Source: JBOHBN01 sp050698355 (lineage in GTDB: Bacteria > Actinomycetota > Actinomycetes > Streptosporangiales > WHST01). From it: DNA of 20,004 nt. The position numbers were made by a program, and so were the translations under genes. Shown here in pieces: positions 1 to 6,934 of the stretch. A model generated the notes under the pieces. That model did no database searches. It was not told the DNA's origin and saw only the letters and a list, made by a program, of their open reading frames with translations. Position 1 is the stretch's first letter. Every line of letters begins with the position of its first letter. The stretch lies in the NCBI GenBank assembly GCA_050698355.1, contig JBOHBN010000369.1, forward strand, positions 1 to 20,004, read 5' to 3'.

Positions 1-37
1 GTTTCTGCCGTCCCACCACGGTACGCGACGAGCGCGA

Positions 38-550
38 TCAGGTGGATGCCGTCCAGACGATCGCGGTCGCGATGGCCGCGAGGCCCTCACCGCGACCGGT
101 GAGGCCGAGACCCTCCGTCGTGCTGCCGGAGACGCTCACGGGCGCGCCGAGCGCGGCGGACAGCACGGACCCCGCCTCGGCGCGACGCGGCGCGAGCCGC
201 GGACGCTCGCCGACGAACTGGACGGCCACGTTGCCGATCATGAAACCGGCCGACCTGACCCTCCGCGCCGCCTCGCCGAGCAGGACGCAGCCGGCAGCGT
301 TGGCCCAACGCGGGTCGGTGGTGCCGAAGTGGCTGCCGAGGTCTCCGAGCCCGGTGGCCGAGAAAAGCGCGTCACACGCCGCATGCGCGACGATGTCGCC
401 GTCGGAGTGCCCCGCCAGGCCGCAGGGTTCGTCGGGCCAGTGCAGACCGGCCAGCCACAGCGGCTTGCCGCGTACGAGCGGGTGGACGTCGACACCTATG
501 CCCACCCGCGGCAATGGCGCGGGTACACGCTCGTCGCCGGCTTCAGCCAC
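38..550 (-). CDS. ispF: 2-C-methyl-D-erythritol 2,4-cyclodiphosphate synthase (IspF)
   Basis: IspF closes CDP-ME 2-phosphate to methylerythritol 2,4-cyclodiphosphate in the MEP isoprenoid pathway, as a cytosolic homotrimer with a divalent metal. The 170-aa length is normal plus a short N-terminal extension. The metal site is visible: D21 and H23 in GVDVHPL, and H48 in GHSDGD. The C-terminal STTEGLGLTGRGEG block matches the family's substrate-binding end. All key residues appear intact. The GTG start at 550 has a GGGGAGA ribosome site about 7 nt upstream and overlaps the end of ispD by 8 nt, so the two are probably translationally coupled. The 37 bases beyond the stop contain nothing I can assign. 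In related genomes cysS usually follows, but it cannot be confirmed here. Confidence 0.95.
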   Translation of the reverse strand: MAEAGDERVPAPLPRVGIGVDVHPLVRGKPLWLAGLHWPDEPCGLAGHSDGDIVAHAACDALFSATGLGDLGSHFGTTDPRWANAAGCVLLGEAARRVRSAGFMIGNVAVQFVGERPRLAPRRAEAGSVLSAALGAPVSVSGSTTEGLGLTGRGEGLAAIATAIVWTAST

Positions 551-1229
551 GGTCGTCTCCCCGGCGGCTCATAAACACATCGGCGAGTGCCAGGTCCGCG
601 GGGCCGGTCACGCGAAACGCCTCCTCCGCACCCGGGATGGTGACGACGGTGCCGCCGACCCGCCGGACCAGGCCGAGCTCGTCGGTGTCGGACGCGTCGG
701 GCTCGCTCGCGTACGCCTTGCACAGCACCTCGCGCCGAAAACCGCGCGGTGACTGCGCGGTGCGTAGCGTGCCGCGATCGACAGTGCGCAGCACCCGTGC
801 GTTCGCGTCGGATTGCTTGATGGTGTCCGCGACCGGCATGGCCGGCAGGACGGCATCGCAGCCCGCCCGGACCTCGCGTACGACCGCGTCGACCAGCTCC
901 GGCGGCACCAGCGGCCGGGTCGCGTCGTGGAGAAGGACGATGTCAACGGCCGCGGGCAGGTCCGTCACGGCTTGCCGCGCCATGGCGAACGTTGACGGGG
1001 CGGCGGACTCCGAAGCGCACTGGGCGCTGAGCTGGCGGCGGTCGAGCAAGGCTCGCACTGGCTCGAGATCATCCGGCGGCGTCGCCACGAGGACCAGGTC
1101 GACAAGAGACGCGCGCGTCACCGCCCCGATGGCGTGCCCCAGAAGGGCAAGGCCGCGAAGCTCGCCGAACGCGTCCGGCGAGCCGTCCTGCTCTGCGCGT
1201 ACGACGGGGACGACGGCGGCGACGCTCAC
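543..1229 (-). CDS. ispD: IspD-family protein with degenerate nucleotide-binding motifs
   Basis: By position (carD, this gene, ispF) and by its C-terminal two thirds this 228-aa protein is the IspD homologue. That family transfers CMP to methylerythritol 4-phosphate. Retained features are HDATRP (residues 101-106), PVADTIKQ, TVDRGTLRTAQSP, the TDE triplet near 182-184 and DLALADVF. The N-terminal signature of the family, an AAGxGxRxG loop followed by PK, is absent. Residues 5-22 read AVVPVVRAEQDGSPDAFG, with neither glycine loop nor lysine. The GGxxRxxSV segment is also lost (around residues 72-83), and the late KVT lysine is R206. The reading frame is open and clean, so it is not an obvious pseudogene. 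Start GTG 1229 is supported by a TANNNT box placed for a leaderless transcript. It may be a low-activity enzyme, or non-catalytic with another IspD elsewhere. Confidence 0.8.
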   Translation of the reverse strand: MSVAAVVPVVRAEQDGSPDAFGELRGLALLGHAIGAVTRASLVDLVLVATPPDDLEPVRALLDRRQLSAQCASESAAPSTFAMARQAVTDLPAAVDIVLLHDATRPLVPPELVDAVVREVRAGCDAVLPAMPVADTIKQSDANARVLRTVDRGTLRTAQSPRGFRREVLCKAYASEPDASDTDELGLVRRVGGTVVTIPGAEEAFRVTGPADLALADVFMSRRGDDRG

Positions 1230-1235
1230 GAGCCG

Positions 1236-1241
1236 ATCTTA
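1236..1241 (-). promoter_or_regulatory. Candidate -10 box giving leaderless ispD mRNA
   Basis: On the minus strand TAAGAT is followed by six bases (CGGCTC) and then the ispD GTG start. This TANNNT-N6-GTG layout is the usual signature of leaderless actinobacterial genes, and no Shine-Dalgarno sequence is present to compete. No convincing -35 is seen. The transcript start is inferred to be the first base of the start codon. Confidence 0.5.
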
Positions 1242-1260
1242 GATCTTGACTGGATAGCCG

Positions 1261-1291
1261 AAACCCCGCCCAACACCTGCGATGGGCGGGG
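1261..1291 (-). terminator. Hairpin terminator between carD and ispD
   Basis: CCCCGCCC (1264-1271) and GGGCGGGG (1284-1291) form a perfect 8-bp GC stem with a 12-nt loop. Read on the minus strand the stem is followed by TTT. It lies about 75 nt after the carD stop codon and just before the ispD -10 box. It would end or attenuate carD transcription and partly uncouple carD from ispD-ispF. Termination strength is unknown, as the U-run is short. Confidence 0.55.
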
Positions 1292-1365
1292 ATCCCCGGT
1301 GCATCAGTGAATGTGCGGCGCAAGGCCCGCGCAGCAACGAGAGGCAGGCCGCGCGCGAGATGCGC

Positions 1366-1848
1366 TCAGGAGGCGAGCACCTCGTCGAGCAGGGTCTCCG
1401 CCTTGTCCTCGTTGGTGTTCTCGGCAAGCGCGAGCTCGCTGACCAGGATCTGCCTTGCCTTGGCCAGCATGCGCTTCTCCCCGGCCGACAGGCCGCGCTC
1501 CCTGTCGCGGCGCCACAGGTCACGGACGACCTCCGCGACCTTGTTGACATCGCCGGACGCCAGTTTCTCCAGGTTGGCCTTGTAGCGCCGTGACCAGTTC
1601 GTCGGCTCCTCGGTGTGCGGCGCGCGCAGCACGTCGAAGACCTTCTCCAAGCCGTCCTTGCCGACAACGTCGCGGACGCCGACGACCTCGGCGTTGTCCG
1701 CGGGAACCCGGACGGTCAGGTCGCCCTGCGAGATCCGGAGTACGAGATAATCCTTCTGCTCACCCGCGATGACGCGGTTTTCAATGGCCTCGATGAGGGC
1801 AGCACCGTGATGGGGATAGACGACCGTATCGCCAACCTTGAACGTCAT
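1366..1848 (-). CDS. carD: RNA polymerase-binding transcription factor CarD
   Basis: CarD binds the RNA polymerase beta subunit and stabilises open complexes at housekeeping and rRNA promoters. It is essential in mycobacteria. This 160-aa protein is almost collinear with M. tuberculosis CarD (162 aa). It starts MTFKVGDTVVYPHHGAAL (the Tudor-like polymerase-interaction domain, about residues 1-55) and continues into the helical DNA-binding domain with TEEPTNWSRRYKANLEKL and the conserved minor-groove tryptophan in VRDLWRRD. I chose ATG 1848 rather than an upstream in-frame start at 1887 because the family begins here and a GGAAGGG ribosome site lies 11 nt upstream. It is separated from ispD by a hairpin and faces the plus-strand gene at 2136. 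Confidence 0.97.
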   Translation of the reverse strand: MTFKVGDTVVYPHHGAALIEAIENRVIAGEQKDYLVLRISQGDLTVRVPADNAEVVGVRDVVGKDGLEKVFDVLRAPHTEEPTNWSRRYKANLEKLASGDVNKVAEVVRDLWRRDRERGLSAGEKRMLAKARQILVSELALAENTNEDKAETLLDEVLAS

Positions 1849-1877
1849 GTGTGAGTTTTCCCTTCCGCAGCAACTCC

Positions 1878-1886
1878 ATCCTACCA
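1878..1886 (-). promoter_or_regulatory. Extended -10 promoter of carD
   Basis: On the minus strand TGGTAGGAT is an extended -10 element (TGn plus TAGGAT). Transcription would start near 1871 and give a leader of about 23 nt that contains the GGAAGGG ribosome site. No clear -35 lies 17-18 nt upstream, which fits an extended -10 promoter. Confidence 0.45.
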
Positions 1887-2135
1887 CGGATCGAAAGTGA
1901 TACTTGGTTCGTTTGCGCAGGTCAGCGCCCGTTTCGGGGGCTTGACAAACCAGGTTGGATCATGGCACGCGCGCGCTGTAGATGGTGGCCGGGACGCACG
2001 CGTACGTTTGCCGCTCCAGTCGCGGCGCCGGGCACAACGGGCGCATACTGGAGGTGGTGGCCGTTCGATGCGGCCGGTTCCGTTCGGCGGAACCGCGGCG
2101 GCGGGTAAGTTCACCGCAGATGGATCGAGGTGGCC

Positions 2136-2879
2136 GTGGCAGCCGACAAGGGCCGCGGGCGAGGGCCGGAGTGGGACGACGGCCTACCTGATGTGGACGT
2201 CGAGATCCCAGATGACCTGAGCGAGCTCGACCGCGAGATTCACGCGTACCAGCGAGAGCAGCGCAGGGAACGACGCCATGAGCTCTTCCGGCGGTTCGTC
2301 CCCGGTTACCGGAGGCTGGGCCCGTACGGAGTGCTCGCCCCGGTGGTCGCGGCCGCGTTGATCGTCACGGCCGTGCTCGGGAGCGTGTTGAGTTTCCTCG
2401 GGCCGCGGCCGAGCCAGACCGGTCGCGCGGCCGACGCGCCCCGCGATCAGGGCGCCGCTCGGCGGGAGGAACCCGGCGTCGGCCAGCGGCTGCCGAAGAC
2501 CGCGGTGTCGGTCGACGGCAGCCCGACGTCGCTGTCGCGGATACATTCGGCCGCGGTCGTCGCGGTGCCGACCAACTGCGGTTGCGCACGCACGATCGAC
2601 GCGCTCACCTCGACCGCCCGCCGTAACGACGTGGGCCTGTACCTGAGCGGGCCGACCAAGCAGGTCGAGAAGCTGGCCGCTCGCGAGGGTCGCTACCCGC
2701 ACGTGGTCGACGGCGCGGGGCCGACGCTGGCGAGCAGGTACCGGCCGGACGGCGTGTCGGCCGTGCTCGTGGGCTCCGGCGGCACGGTACGGGCAGTGCT
2801 GCGCAACCTCAGCCCGCAACACCAGCCGGACACCAAGCAGCTCACCACCCTGTCCGGCAGCGACGGCGGCGGCTCCTAG
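2136..2879 (+). CDS. Single-pass membrane protein with thioredoxin-like ectodomain, function unknown
   Basis: I do not recognise a named family. The 247-aa protein (GTG 2136) has a charged cytoplasmic N-terminus of about 60 residues, including EREQRRERR-like basic sequence. One membrane helix follows at about 65-88 (GVLAPVVAAALIVTAVLGSV), then a Pro/Arg/Asp-rich linker. The outer domain starts at about residue 115 and looks like a degenerate thioredoxin fold: RLPKTAVSVDG, SAAVVAVPTNCGCARTIDAL, and later YRPDGVSAVLVGSGGTVRAVL. The position where thioredoxins carry CxxC has only Cys-Gly-Cys. An alternative GTG at 2130 is in frame, but the GAGG site at 2127-2130 suits 2136 better. The gene is divergent from carD and its stop lies 4 bp from the stop of the convergent methyltransferase gene. 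Confidence 0.75.
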   Translation: MAADKGRGRGPEWDDGLPDVDVEIPDDLSELDREIHAYQREQRRERRHELFRRFVPGYRRLGPYGVLAPVVAAALIVTAVLGSVLSFLGPRPSQTGRAADAPRDQGAARREEPGVGQRLPKTAVSVDGSPTSLSRIHSAAVVAVPTNCGCARTIDALTSTARRNDVGLYLSGPTKQVEKLAAREGRYPHVVDGAGPTLASRYRPDGVSAVLVGSGGTVRAVLRNLSPQHQPDTKQLTTLSGSDGGGS

Positions 2880-2883
2880 GGCG

Positions 2884-3495
2884 CTAACCGAGCGCGTGCT
2901 GGCAGATCCAGGCGTGCATCCCGATGGCGGCGGCCGCTCCCGCGTTGATCGACCGGGTCGAGCCGTACTGGGCGATGGAGAGCACCGCGGAACACGCGGC
3001 CCTGGCGTCCGCGGACAGGCCGGGCCCCTCCTGGCCGAAGAGGAGCACGCACGCCCGGGGCAGGTCGTAGTTCTCGAGCGGCACCGCGCCCGGCAGGTTG
3101 TCCATCCCGAGCAGCGGCAGGCCCGCCGCGCGCGCCCAGGCCACCAGATCACTCATGCTCGGGTGGTGCCGGACGTGCTGGTACCTGTCGGTCACCATCG
3201 CCCCGCGCCGGTTCCACCGGCGGCGCCCCACGATGTGGACCTCCGCGGCGAGGAATGCGTTCGCGGTGCGCACCACGGAGCCGATGTTGAAGTCGTGCGT
3301 CCAGTTCTCGATCGCGATGTGAAACGGGTGCCGCTGGGTGTCCAGGTCAGCGACGATCGCCTCGCGGCGCCAGTAGCGGTACTCGTCGACGACGTTGCGC
3401 CGGTCGCCGTGAGCGAGCAGTTCCGGGTCGTACCGGTCGCCCGCCGGCCACGGGCGCGGGTGTGGTCCGACACCGATCTCGTGATCCTCTTCCAC
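2884..3495 (-). CDS. SpoU/TrmH-family RNA 2'-O-methyltransferase
   Basis: This is a SAM-dependent methyltransferase of the knotted SPOUT class, modifying ribose 2'-OH on tRNA or rRNA. All three family motifs are present: motif 1 with the catalytic arginine in DFNIGSVVRTANAF, motif 2 in VLLFGQEGPGLS, and motif 3 in STRSINAGAAAAIGMHAW. The N-terminus lacks the L30e-like substrate domain of RlmB/TsnR-type enzymes, so at 203 aa it is a minimal TrmH-like version. The target RNA cannot be read from sequence. I prefer GTG 3495, giving MEEDHEIGVGPHPRPW. A TTG at 3561 would add 22 poorly conserved-looking residues. The start is divergent from the lipoprotein gene at 3585. Confidence 0.88.
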   Translation of the reverse strand: MEEDHEIGVGPHPRPWPAGDRYDPELLAHGDRRNVVDEYRYWRREAIVADLDTQRHPFHIAIENWTHDFNIGSVVRTANAFLAAEVHIVGRRRWNRRGAMVTDRYQHVRHHPSMSDLVAWARAAGLPLLGMDNLPGAVPLENYDLPRACVLLFGQEGPGLSADARAACSAVLSIAQYGSTRSINAGAAAAIGMHAWICQHALG

Positions 3496-3571
3496 GACAC
3501 CAGGGTGCCGCGAGACGGTGCGTCGCGTGCGGAGAGGTTCCCCTCCGTGTCGGTGCCGCAAGGCGGCTCGG

Positions 3572-3577
3572 TACGCT
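3572..3577 (+). promoter_or_regulatory. Candidate -10 box giving leaderless lpqE-like mRNA
   Basis: TACGCT is followed by seven bases and then the GTG start at 3585, a leaderless TANNNT-N7-GTG layout. No ribosome site lies near this start, which supports the reading. No clear -35 is visible. Confidence 0.4.
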
Positions 3578-3584
3578 GCCGGTC

Positions 3585-4238
3585 GTGAGCCCGCATGCCC
3601 TGACCCGCCCCGTGGCGTTAGTCGTAGTAAGCCTCGCCATGGCCTTCGCCGTGTCCGGCTGCGCCAGCGGCTTCGAGACGTACACGTCCCCCTCGCTGCA
3701 ACCGCCGGACGCCAACAACTATCCGGCAGTCGGCAGCACCTCGCCGATCGAGGTCAAGCACGCCTTCGTGCTGGGCCCGCGGCCCGACGACCCGCCATAC
3801 GTCAAGGGCAGCGACGCCGCGGTGTACCTCACCTTCGTCAACGAGACGAAGAAGACCGACACGCTCGTGTCGGCGAGCTCGCCTGCCGCCCGCAAGGTCA
3901 CCATCGCTGGCGGCACCTCCGCCGGCACCGGCATCGAGGTGCCGCCGACCAACTCGGCGGTGACCAAGGGCGCACCGGTCGACGTCGGGCGCCCGCCGTA
4001 CTCCGACAACACGATCACGCTCACCGGGCTCAGCCGGGACGTGCGCAACACCGAGGTCCTCTCGCTGACGCTGACCTTCAGGCGGGCCGGCAAGATCACG
4101 TTCGACATCCCCGTGATGCCGCGCACCGCCGAGTACGCCACGCTGCAGCCGGCTCCGGGCTCGACCCCCGGGCCGACCCCGGAGCAGTCGGCCTCGACCT
4201 CGCCCGCCTCGCCGACCCCCACCATCACCGGTCCCTGA
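3585..4238 (+). CDS. lpqE: LpqE-like secreted lipoprotein
   Basis: This 217-aa protein has a lipoprotein signal peptide: a short basic N-terminus, a hydrophobic stretch at about 10-23, and the lipobox VSGC with Cys26 as the lipidated residue. The mature part is a beta-rich domain (about 45-185: SPIEVKHAFVLGP, AAVYLTFVNETKKTDTLVS, ITLTGLSRDVRN, VLSLTLTFRRAGKITFDIPV) like mycobacterial LpqE, which sits beside carD in M. tuberculosis. That family resembles PCu(A)C copper-chaperone domains, but the H/M-rich copper site is not visible here. The tail is Pro/Ser/Thr-rich and probably unstructured. The GTG 3585 start is chosen because the signal peptide would be lost at the next in-frame start. The exact function is unknown. 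Confidence 0.8.
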   Translation: MSPHALTRPVALVVVSLAMAFAVSGCASGFETYTSPSLQPPDANNYPAVGSTSPIEVKHAFVLGPRPDDPPYVKGSDAAVYLTFVNETKKTDTLVSASSPAARKVTIAGGTSAGTGIEVPPTNSAVTKGAPVDVGRPPYSDNTITLTGLSRDVRNTEVLSLTLTFRRAGKITFDIPVMPRTAEYATLQPAPGSTPGPTPEQSASTSPASPTPTITGP

Positions 4239-4263
4239 GGCCGACGGGAAGCCGGGCGCCCGC

Positions 4264-4944
4264 TCAGCGCTCGAGCTTGTAGCCGACCCCGCGTACGGTC
4301 ACGAGCTGTCGTGGGTTGACCGGGTCGGGCTCGAGCCGCGAGCGCAGCCTCTTGACGTGCACGTCGAGCGTCTTGGTGTCGCCGACGTAGTCGCTGCCCC
4401 AGACCCGGGTGATCAGCTGGTCGCGGGTCAGCACCCGGCCCGCGTTGCGCAACAGCACCTCGAGCAGCTCGAACTCCTTCAGCGGCAACGACACCTCGCC
4501 GCCGTCGATGGTGACCACGTGCCGGTCCAGGTCCATCCGCACCCGTCCCGCGTCGAGCACCGCCGGCTCGGTGCTGTCCGGTTCTGCCCGCCGGCGCAGG
4601 ACCGCGCGGACCCGGGCGACCAGCTCGCGCGCGGAGTACGGCTTGGTGACGTAGTCGTCGGCGCCCAGCTCGAGGCCGACGACCTTGTCGACCTCGCTGT
4701 CCTTCGCCGTCACCATGATGATCGGCACGGTGGAACCGGCGCGGATCTCGCGGCAGACCTCGACTCCCGACAGGCCAGGGAGCATGAGGTCGAGCAGCAC
4801 CAGATCGGCGCCCGTACGCGCGAACTCCGCCAGCGCGTCGCTTCCGTTGTCCGCGACGGTGGCCTCATACCCCTCCTTGGTCAGGAGGAAGTCGAGCGCC
4901 TCGCTGTAGGACTCCTCGTCCTCGACGACCAGGATGCGCGTCAC
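4264..4944 (-). CDS. regX3: OmpR/PhoB-family response regulator RegX3
   Basis: RegX3 activates phosphate-limitation genes in actinobacteria when phosphorylated by SenX3. The 226-aa protein has a receiver domain with the acidic pocket E8-D9-E10, phospho-acceptor D52 in LLDLMLPG, T79 and K101 (VTKPY). A winged-helix DNA-binding domain covers about 130-226 (SLPLKEFELLEVLLRN, VWGSDYVGDTKTLDVHVKRL). All key residues are intact. Its GTG start overlaps the senX3 stop as GTGA, so the two are translationally coupled. The gene ends 25 bp from the convergent lpqE-like gene. A 10-bp palindrome CGGGCGCCCG lies in that gap but is too short and loopless for a convincing terminator. Confidence 0.95.
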   Translation of the reverse strand: MTRILVVEDEESYSEALDFLLTKEGYEATVADNGSDALAEFARTGADLVLLDLMLPGLSGVEVCREIRAGSTVPIIMVTAKDSEVDKVVGLELGADDYVTKPYSARELVARVRAVLRRRAEPDSTEPAVLDAGRVRMDLDRHVVTIDGGEVSLPLKEFELLEVLLRNAGRVLTRDQLITRVWGSDYVGDTKTLDVHVKRLRSRLEPDPVNPRQLVTVRGVGYKLER

Positions 4945-6098
4945 CTGGTCACCTCACGCGCAACCGCCGGTGCCGCCGCCTGGTCGAGCAGCGGCAGGCG
5001 CAAGGTGAACGCTGACCCGCGGCTCGGCTCGCTCCGCACGGCTACCTCCCCGCCGTGGTTGGACAGGACGTGCTTGACGATGGCGAGCCCGAGGCCCGTA
5101 CCACCGGTGTGCCGGGAACGTGCGGGGTCGACCCGGTAGAACCGCTCGAAGATCCGCTGCTGGTCCTCCCGTGAGATGCCGATGCCCTGGTCGGTCACCG
5201 CGATCTCGCCGTATCCGGAATCGGCCCGTATGCGCACGCCGACGCGGGTGCCTTCCGGGCTGTACGCGACGGCATTGTCGATGATATTACGTACGGCGAC
5301 AACGAGCAGTTCCTCCTCGCCCAAGACCTCGACGTCACCCTCGCACCGCGTATCGATGCCGATGTCGCGGGCCGTCGCCTGGAGTCCGCACCTTTCAACA
5401 GCCTCGGCCACGACGTCGCGGAGCCGCACGCGCGTGGGCTTGGCGAGGACGCCGTCGTCCTGCAACCGGGAGAGCAGGACGATCTCCTGCACCATCTGGC
5501 CGAGGCGCTGCGCCTCGGTGCGCATCCGCCCGGCGAAGCGCCGTACCGCGTCTGGGTCGTCGGCCGCCGCGTCCACCGTGTCTGCGAGCAGGCTCAACGC
5601 ACCCACCGGCGTCTTCAGCTCGTGGCTCACGTTCGCCACGAAGTCGCGGCGGACGTTCTCGACCCGCCGCGACTCGGTCAGGTCCTCGGCGAGTACGAGC
5701 ACGGAGCCGGCCGACCCGGTGCCACCCAGCGGGGCCACGTGGACTCCCGCGAGCTCGCCGCCGGCCAGCTCGATCTCCTCAGAACGGATGCCGCCGTCGC
5801 GCCGCGCCATGCCGACCAGTGCGACCAGCCCGGGTACCCGTACGTTGGCGCCGTCCACGAGCCCGCGGGCGCGGGCGGCCGCACTCGAGCGCAGCACCCG
5901 GTCCGCGCCGTCCAGGACGATCGCCGACCACGGCAGCGCCGCCAACACCGCGGCAACGCCCGCGGGCAACGCGGACCCGTCGTCGGTGCCGCCGCGTCCG
6001 CGCTGTGCGCGCTCGCTGACGCGTACGGCGAGCACAGCGCCGATCCCGACGAGCAGACCCGCCGCGGCCCCGAGAGCGGCCGCGAGTTCGGCGTTCAC
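4941..6098 (-). CDS. senX3: Phosphate-responsive sensor histidine kinase SenX3
   Basis: SenX3 is the membrane sensor that phosphorylates RegX3. The 385-aa form from GTG 6098 has an N-terminal membrane helix (about 6-26). A PAS-like domain follows at about 45-140, then the HisKA motif DFVANVSHELKTP with H159. The ATPase boxes are N (NIIDNAVAYSP), G1 (DQGIGIS), F (FERFYRVD) and G2 (GGTGLGLAIV). Length and layout match M. tuberculosis SenX3 (410 aa). The frame is open upstream to 6284, but GTG 6098 overlaps the upstream hydrolase stop as GTGA and places the membrane helix at the N-terminus. In many relatives phoU or a phosphoglycerate mutase lies nearby. Here a serine hydrolase and a catabolic operon precede it. 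Confidence 0.93.
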   Translation of the reverse strand: MNAELAAALGAAAGLLVGIGAVLAVRVSERAQRGRGGTDDGSALPAGVAAVLAALPWSAIVLDGADRVLRSSAAARARGLVDGANVRVPGLVALVGMARRDGGIRSEEIELAGGELAGVHVAPLGGTGSAGSVLVLAEDLTESRRVENVRRDFVANVSHELKTPVGALSLLADTVDAAADDPDAVRRFAGRMRTEAQRLGQMVQEIVLLSRLQDDGVLAKPTRVRLRDVVAEAVERCGLQATARDIGIDTRCEGDVEVLGEEELLVVAVRNIIDNAVAYSPEGTRVGVRIRADSGYGEIAVTDQGIGISREDQQRIFERFYRVDPARSRHTGGTGLGLAIVKHVLSNHGGEVAVRSEPSRGSAFTLRLPLLDQAAAPAVAREVTR

Positions 6099-6934
6099 AT
6101 GGTCGACCCTACGGCGTCTCGGTACGACGCGGCGGCCACGCGCGCGACGAGCGCGCAGGCCTCGGCGTCGGAGAGCTCGCTGCTCGTGCACACGACCAGA
6201 ACGTAGGGCTCGGCGCTGTCCGGGGCGACCAGCGCCGCGTCGTGCCGGATCCCGTCCACCCAACCGTTCTTGTGCCCGACCCACGTACCCGCGGGCAGGC
6301 CGGCTGGGATGTCCGGGTTGTACTCGTTCGCGGCGAGTGTCTGGCGCATCGCCGCGCAGGATGCCGGTGCGGCCGCCCGGTCCAGCGCGATCGCCCCGAC
6401 GACCGCGGCAAGGTCGGCGGCGGTGACGATGTTGCGCTTTCCCTCACCGCCGGCGGCGTAGTCGTTGATCGGGCGCTCCACGACGCTGCGGGTAGCGCCG
6501 CAGATCCGCCACGCCTCCGCGACCGGCCCGTACCCGACCTGCTCCAGGACGAGGTCGGTCGCGAGGTTGCTCGACCGTACGATCATCCGCTGCAGCAGCC
6601 ACCGCAACGGCACGCTCTCACCGAGCCGCTGCCACGGCAGGTCATCGCCGTCCTCCGCCGAGTCGACGCGGAAACTGCTGCGGCCGTCCGCGGAGGCGAA
6701 CTCGTCGTGCACCGGTGCGGCCGCGTCCAGGTCGAGGCGTCCGGCGTCGGCGAGCCGGTACGCCGCGACGAGAACGGCGAGCTTCATCGTGCTCGCGGCG
6801 TCGTGCGTCTCGTCGGGGAGCCTGGTGTACGCGGGCAGCTTGCCGGGCGGGCCGCACCACACCGACACCCGGCCGGGCGCGGCCGCCAGCTCGGGATCGA
6901 GCGCGCGCATCGACACTATAAGCGGACCTGTCAT
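6095..6934 (-). CDS. Class A beta-lactamase-like serine hydrolase, no signal peptide
   Basis: The 279-aa protein has the penicillin-interacting serine hydrolase layout. The SxxK motif STMK (S48-K51) carries the nucleophile, an SSN triplet at 121-123 replaces SDN, and KNG at about 222 replaces KTG. There is no secretion signal, so it is probably cytoplasmic. That argues against a conventional beta-lactamase and leaves the substrate unknown. ATG 6934 is chosen because GGAG lies 11 nt upstream and it begins one base after the D-aminoacylase stop. A TTG at 6943 and an ATG at 6910 are alternatives. Its last bases, ATGTGA, contain the senX3 GTG, so hydrolase and sensor kinase are probably translationally coupled. 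Its own stem promoter may overlap its start. Confidence 0.85.
   Translation of the reverse strand: MTGPLIVSMRALDPELAAAPGRVSVWCGPPGKLPAYTRLPDETHDAASTMKLAVLVAAYRLADAGRLDLDAAAPVHDEFASADGRSSFRVDSAEDGDDLPWQRLGESVPLRWLLQRMIVRSSNLATDLVLEQVGYGPVAEAWRICGATRSVVERPINDYAAGGEGKRNIVTAADLAAVVGAIALDRAAAPASCAAMRQTLAANEYNPDIPAGLPAGTWVGHKNGWVDGIRHDAALVAPDSAEPYVLVVCTSSELSDAEACALVARVAAASYRDAVGSTM

Noticed and set aside
1942..1947. Perfect TTGACA on the plus strand upstream of the membrane-protein gene
   Set aside because: No acceptable -10 box at 16-18 nt, and the gene begins about 190 nt later. Not enough to call a promoter.
4253..4262. CGGGCGCCCG between the lipoprotein and regX3 genes as terminator
   Set aside because: Ten bases without a loop or T-run in GC-rich DNA. 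A stable hairpin is not expected.
6099..6284. Upstream extension of senX3 to 6284
   Set aside because: The added 62 residues are Arg-rich mirror sequence of the hydrolase gene and would bury the membrane helix. GTG 6098 overlaps the hydrolase stop in the usual way.
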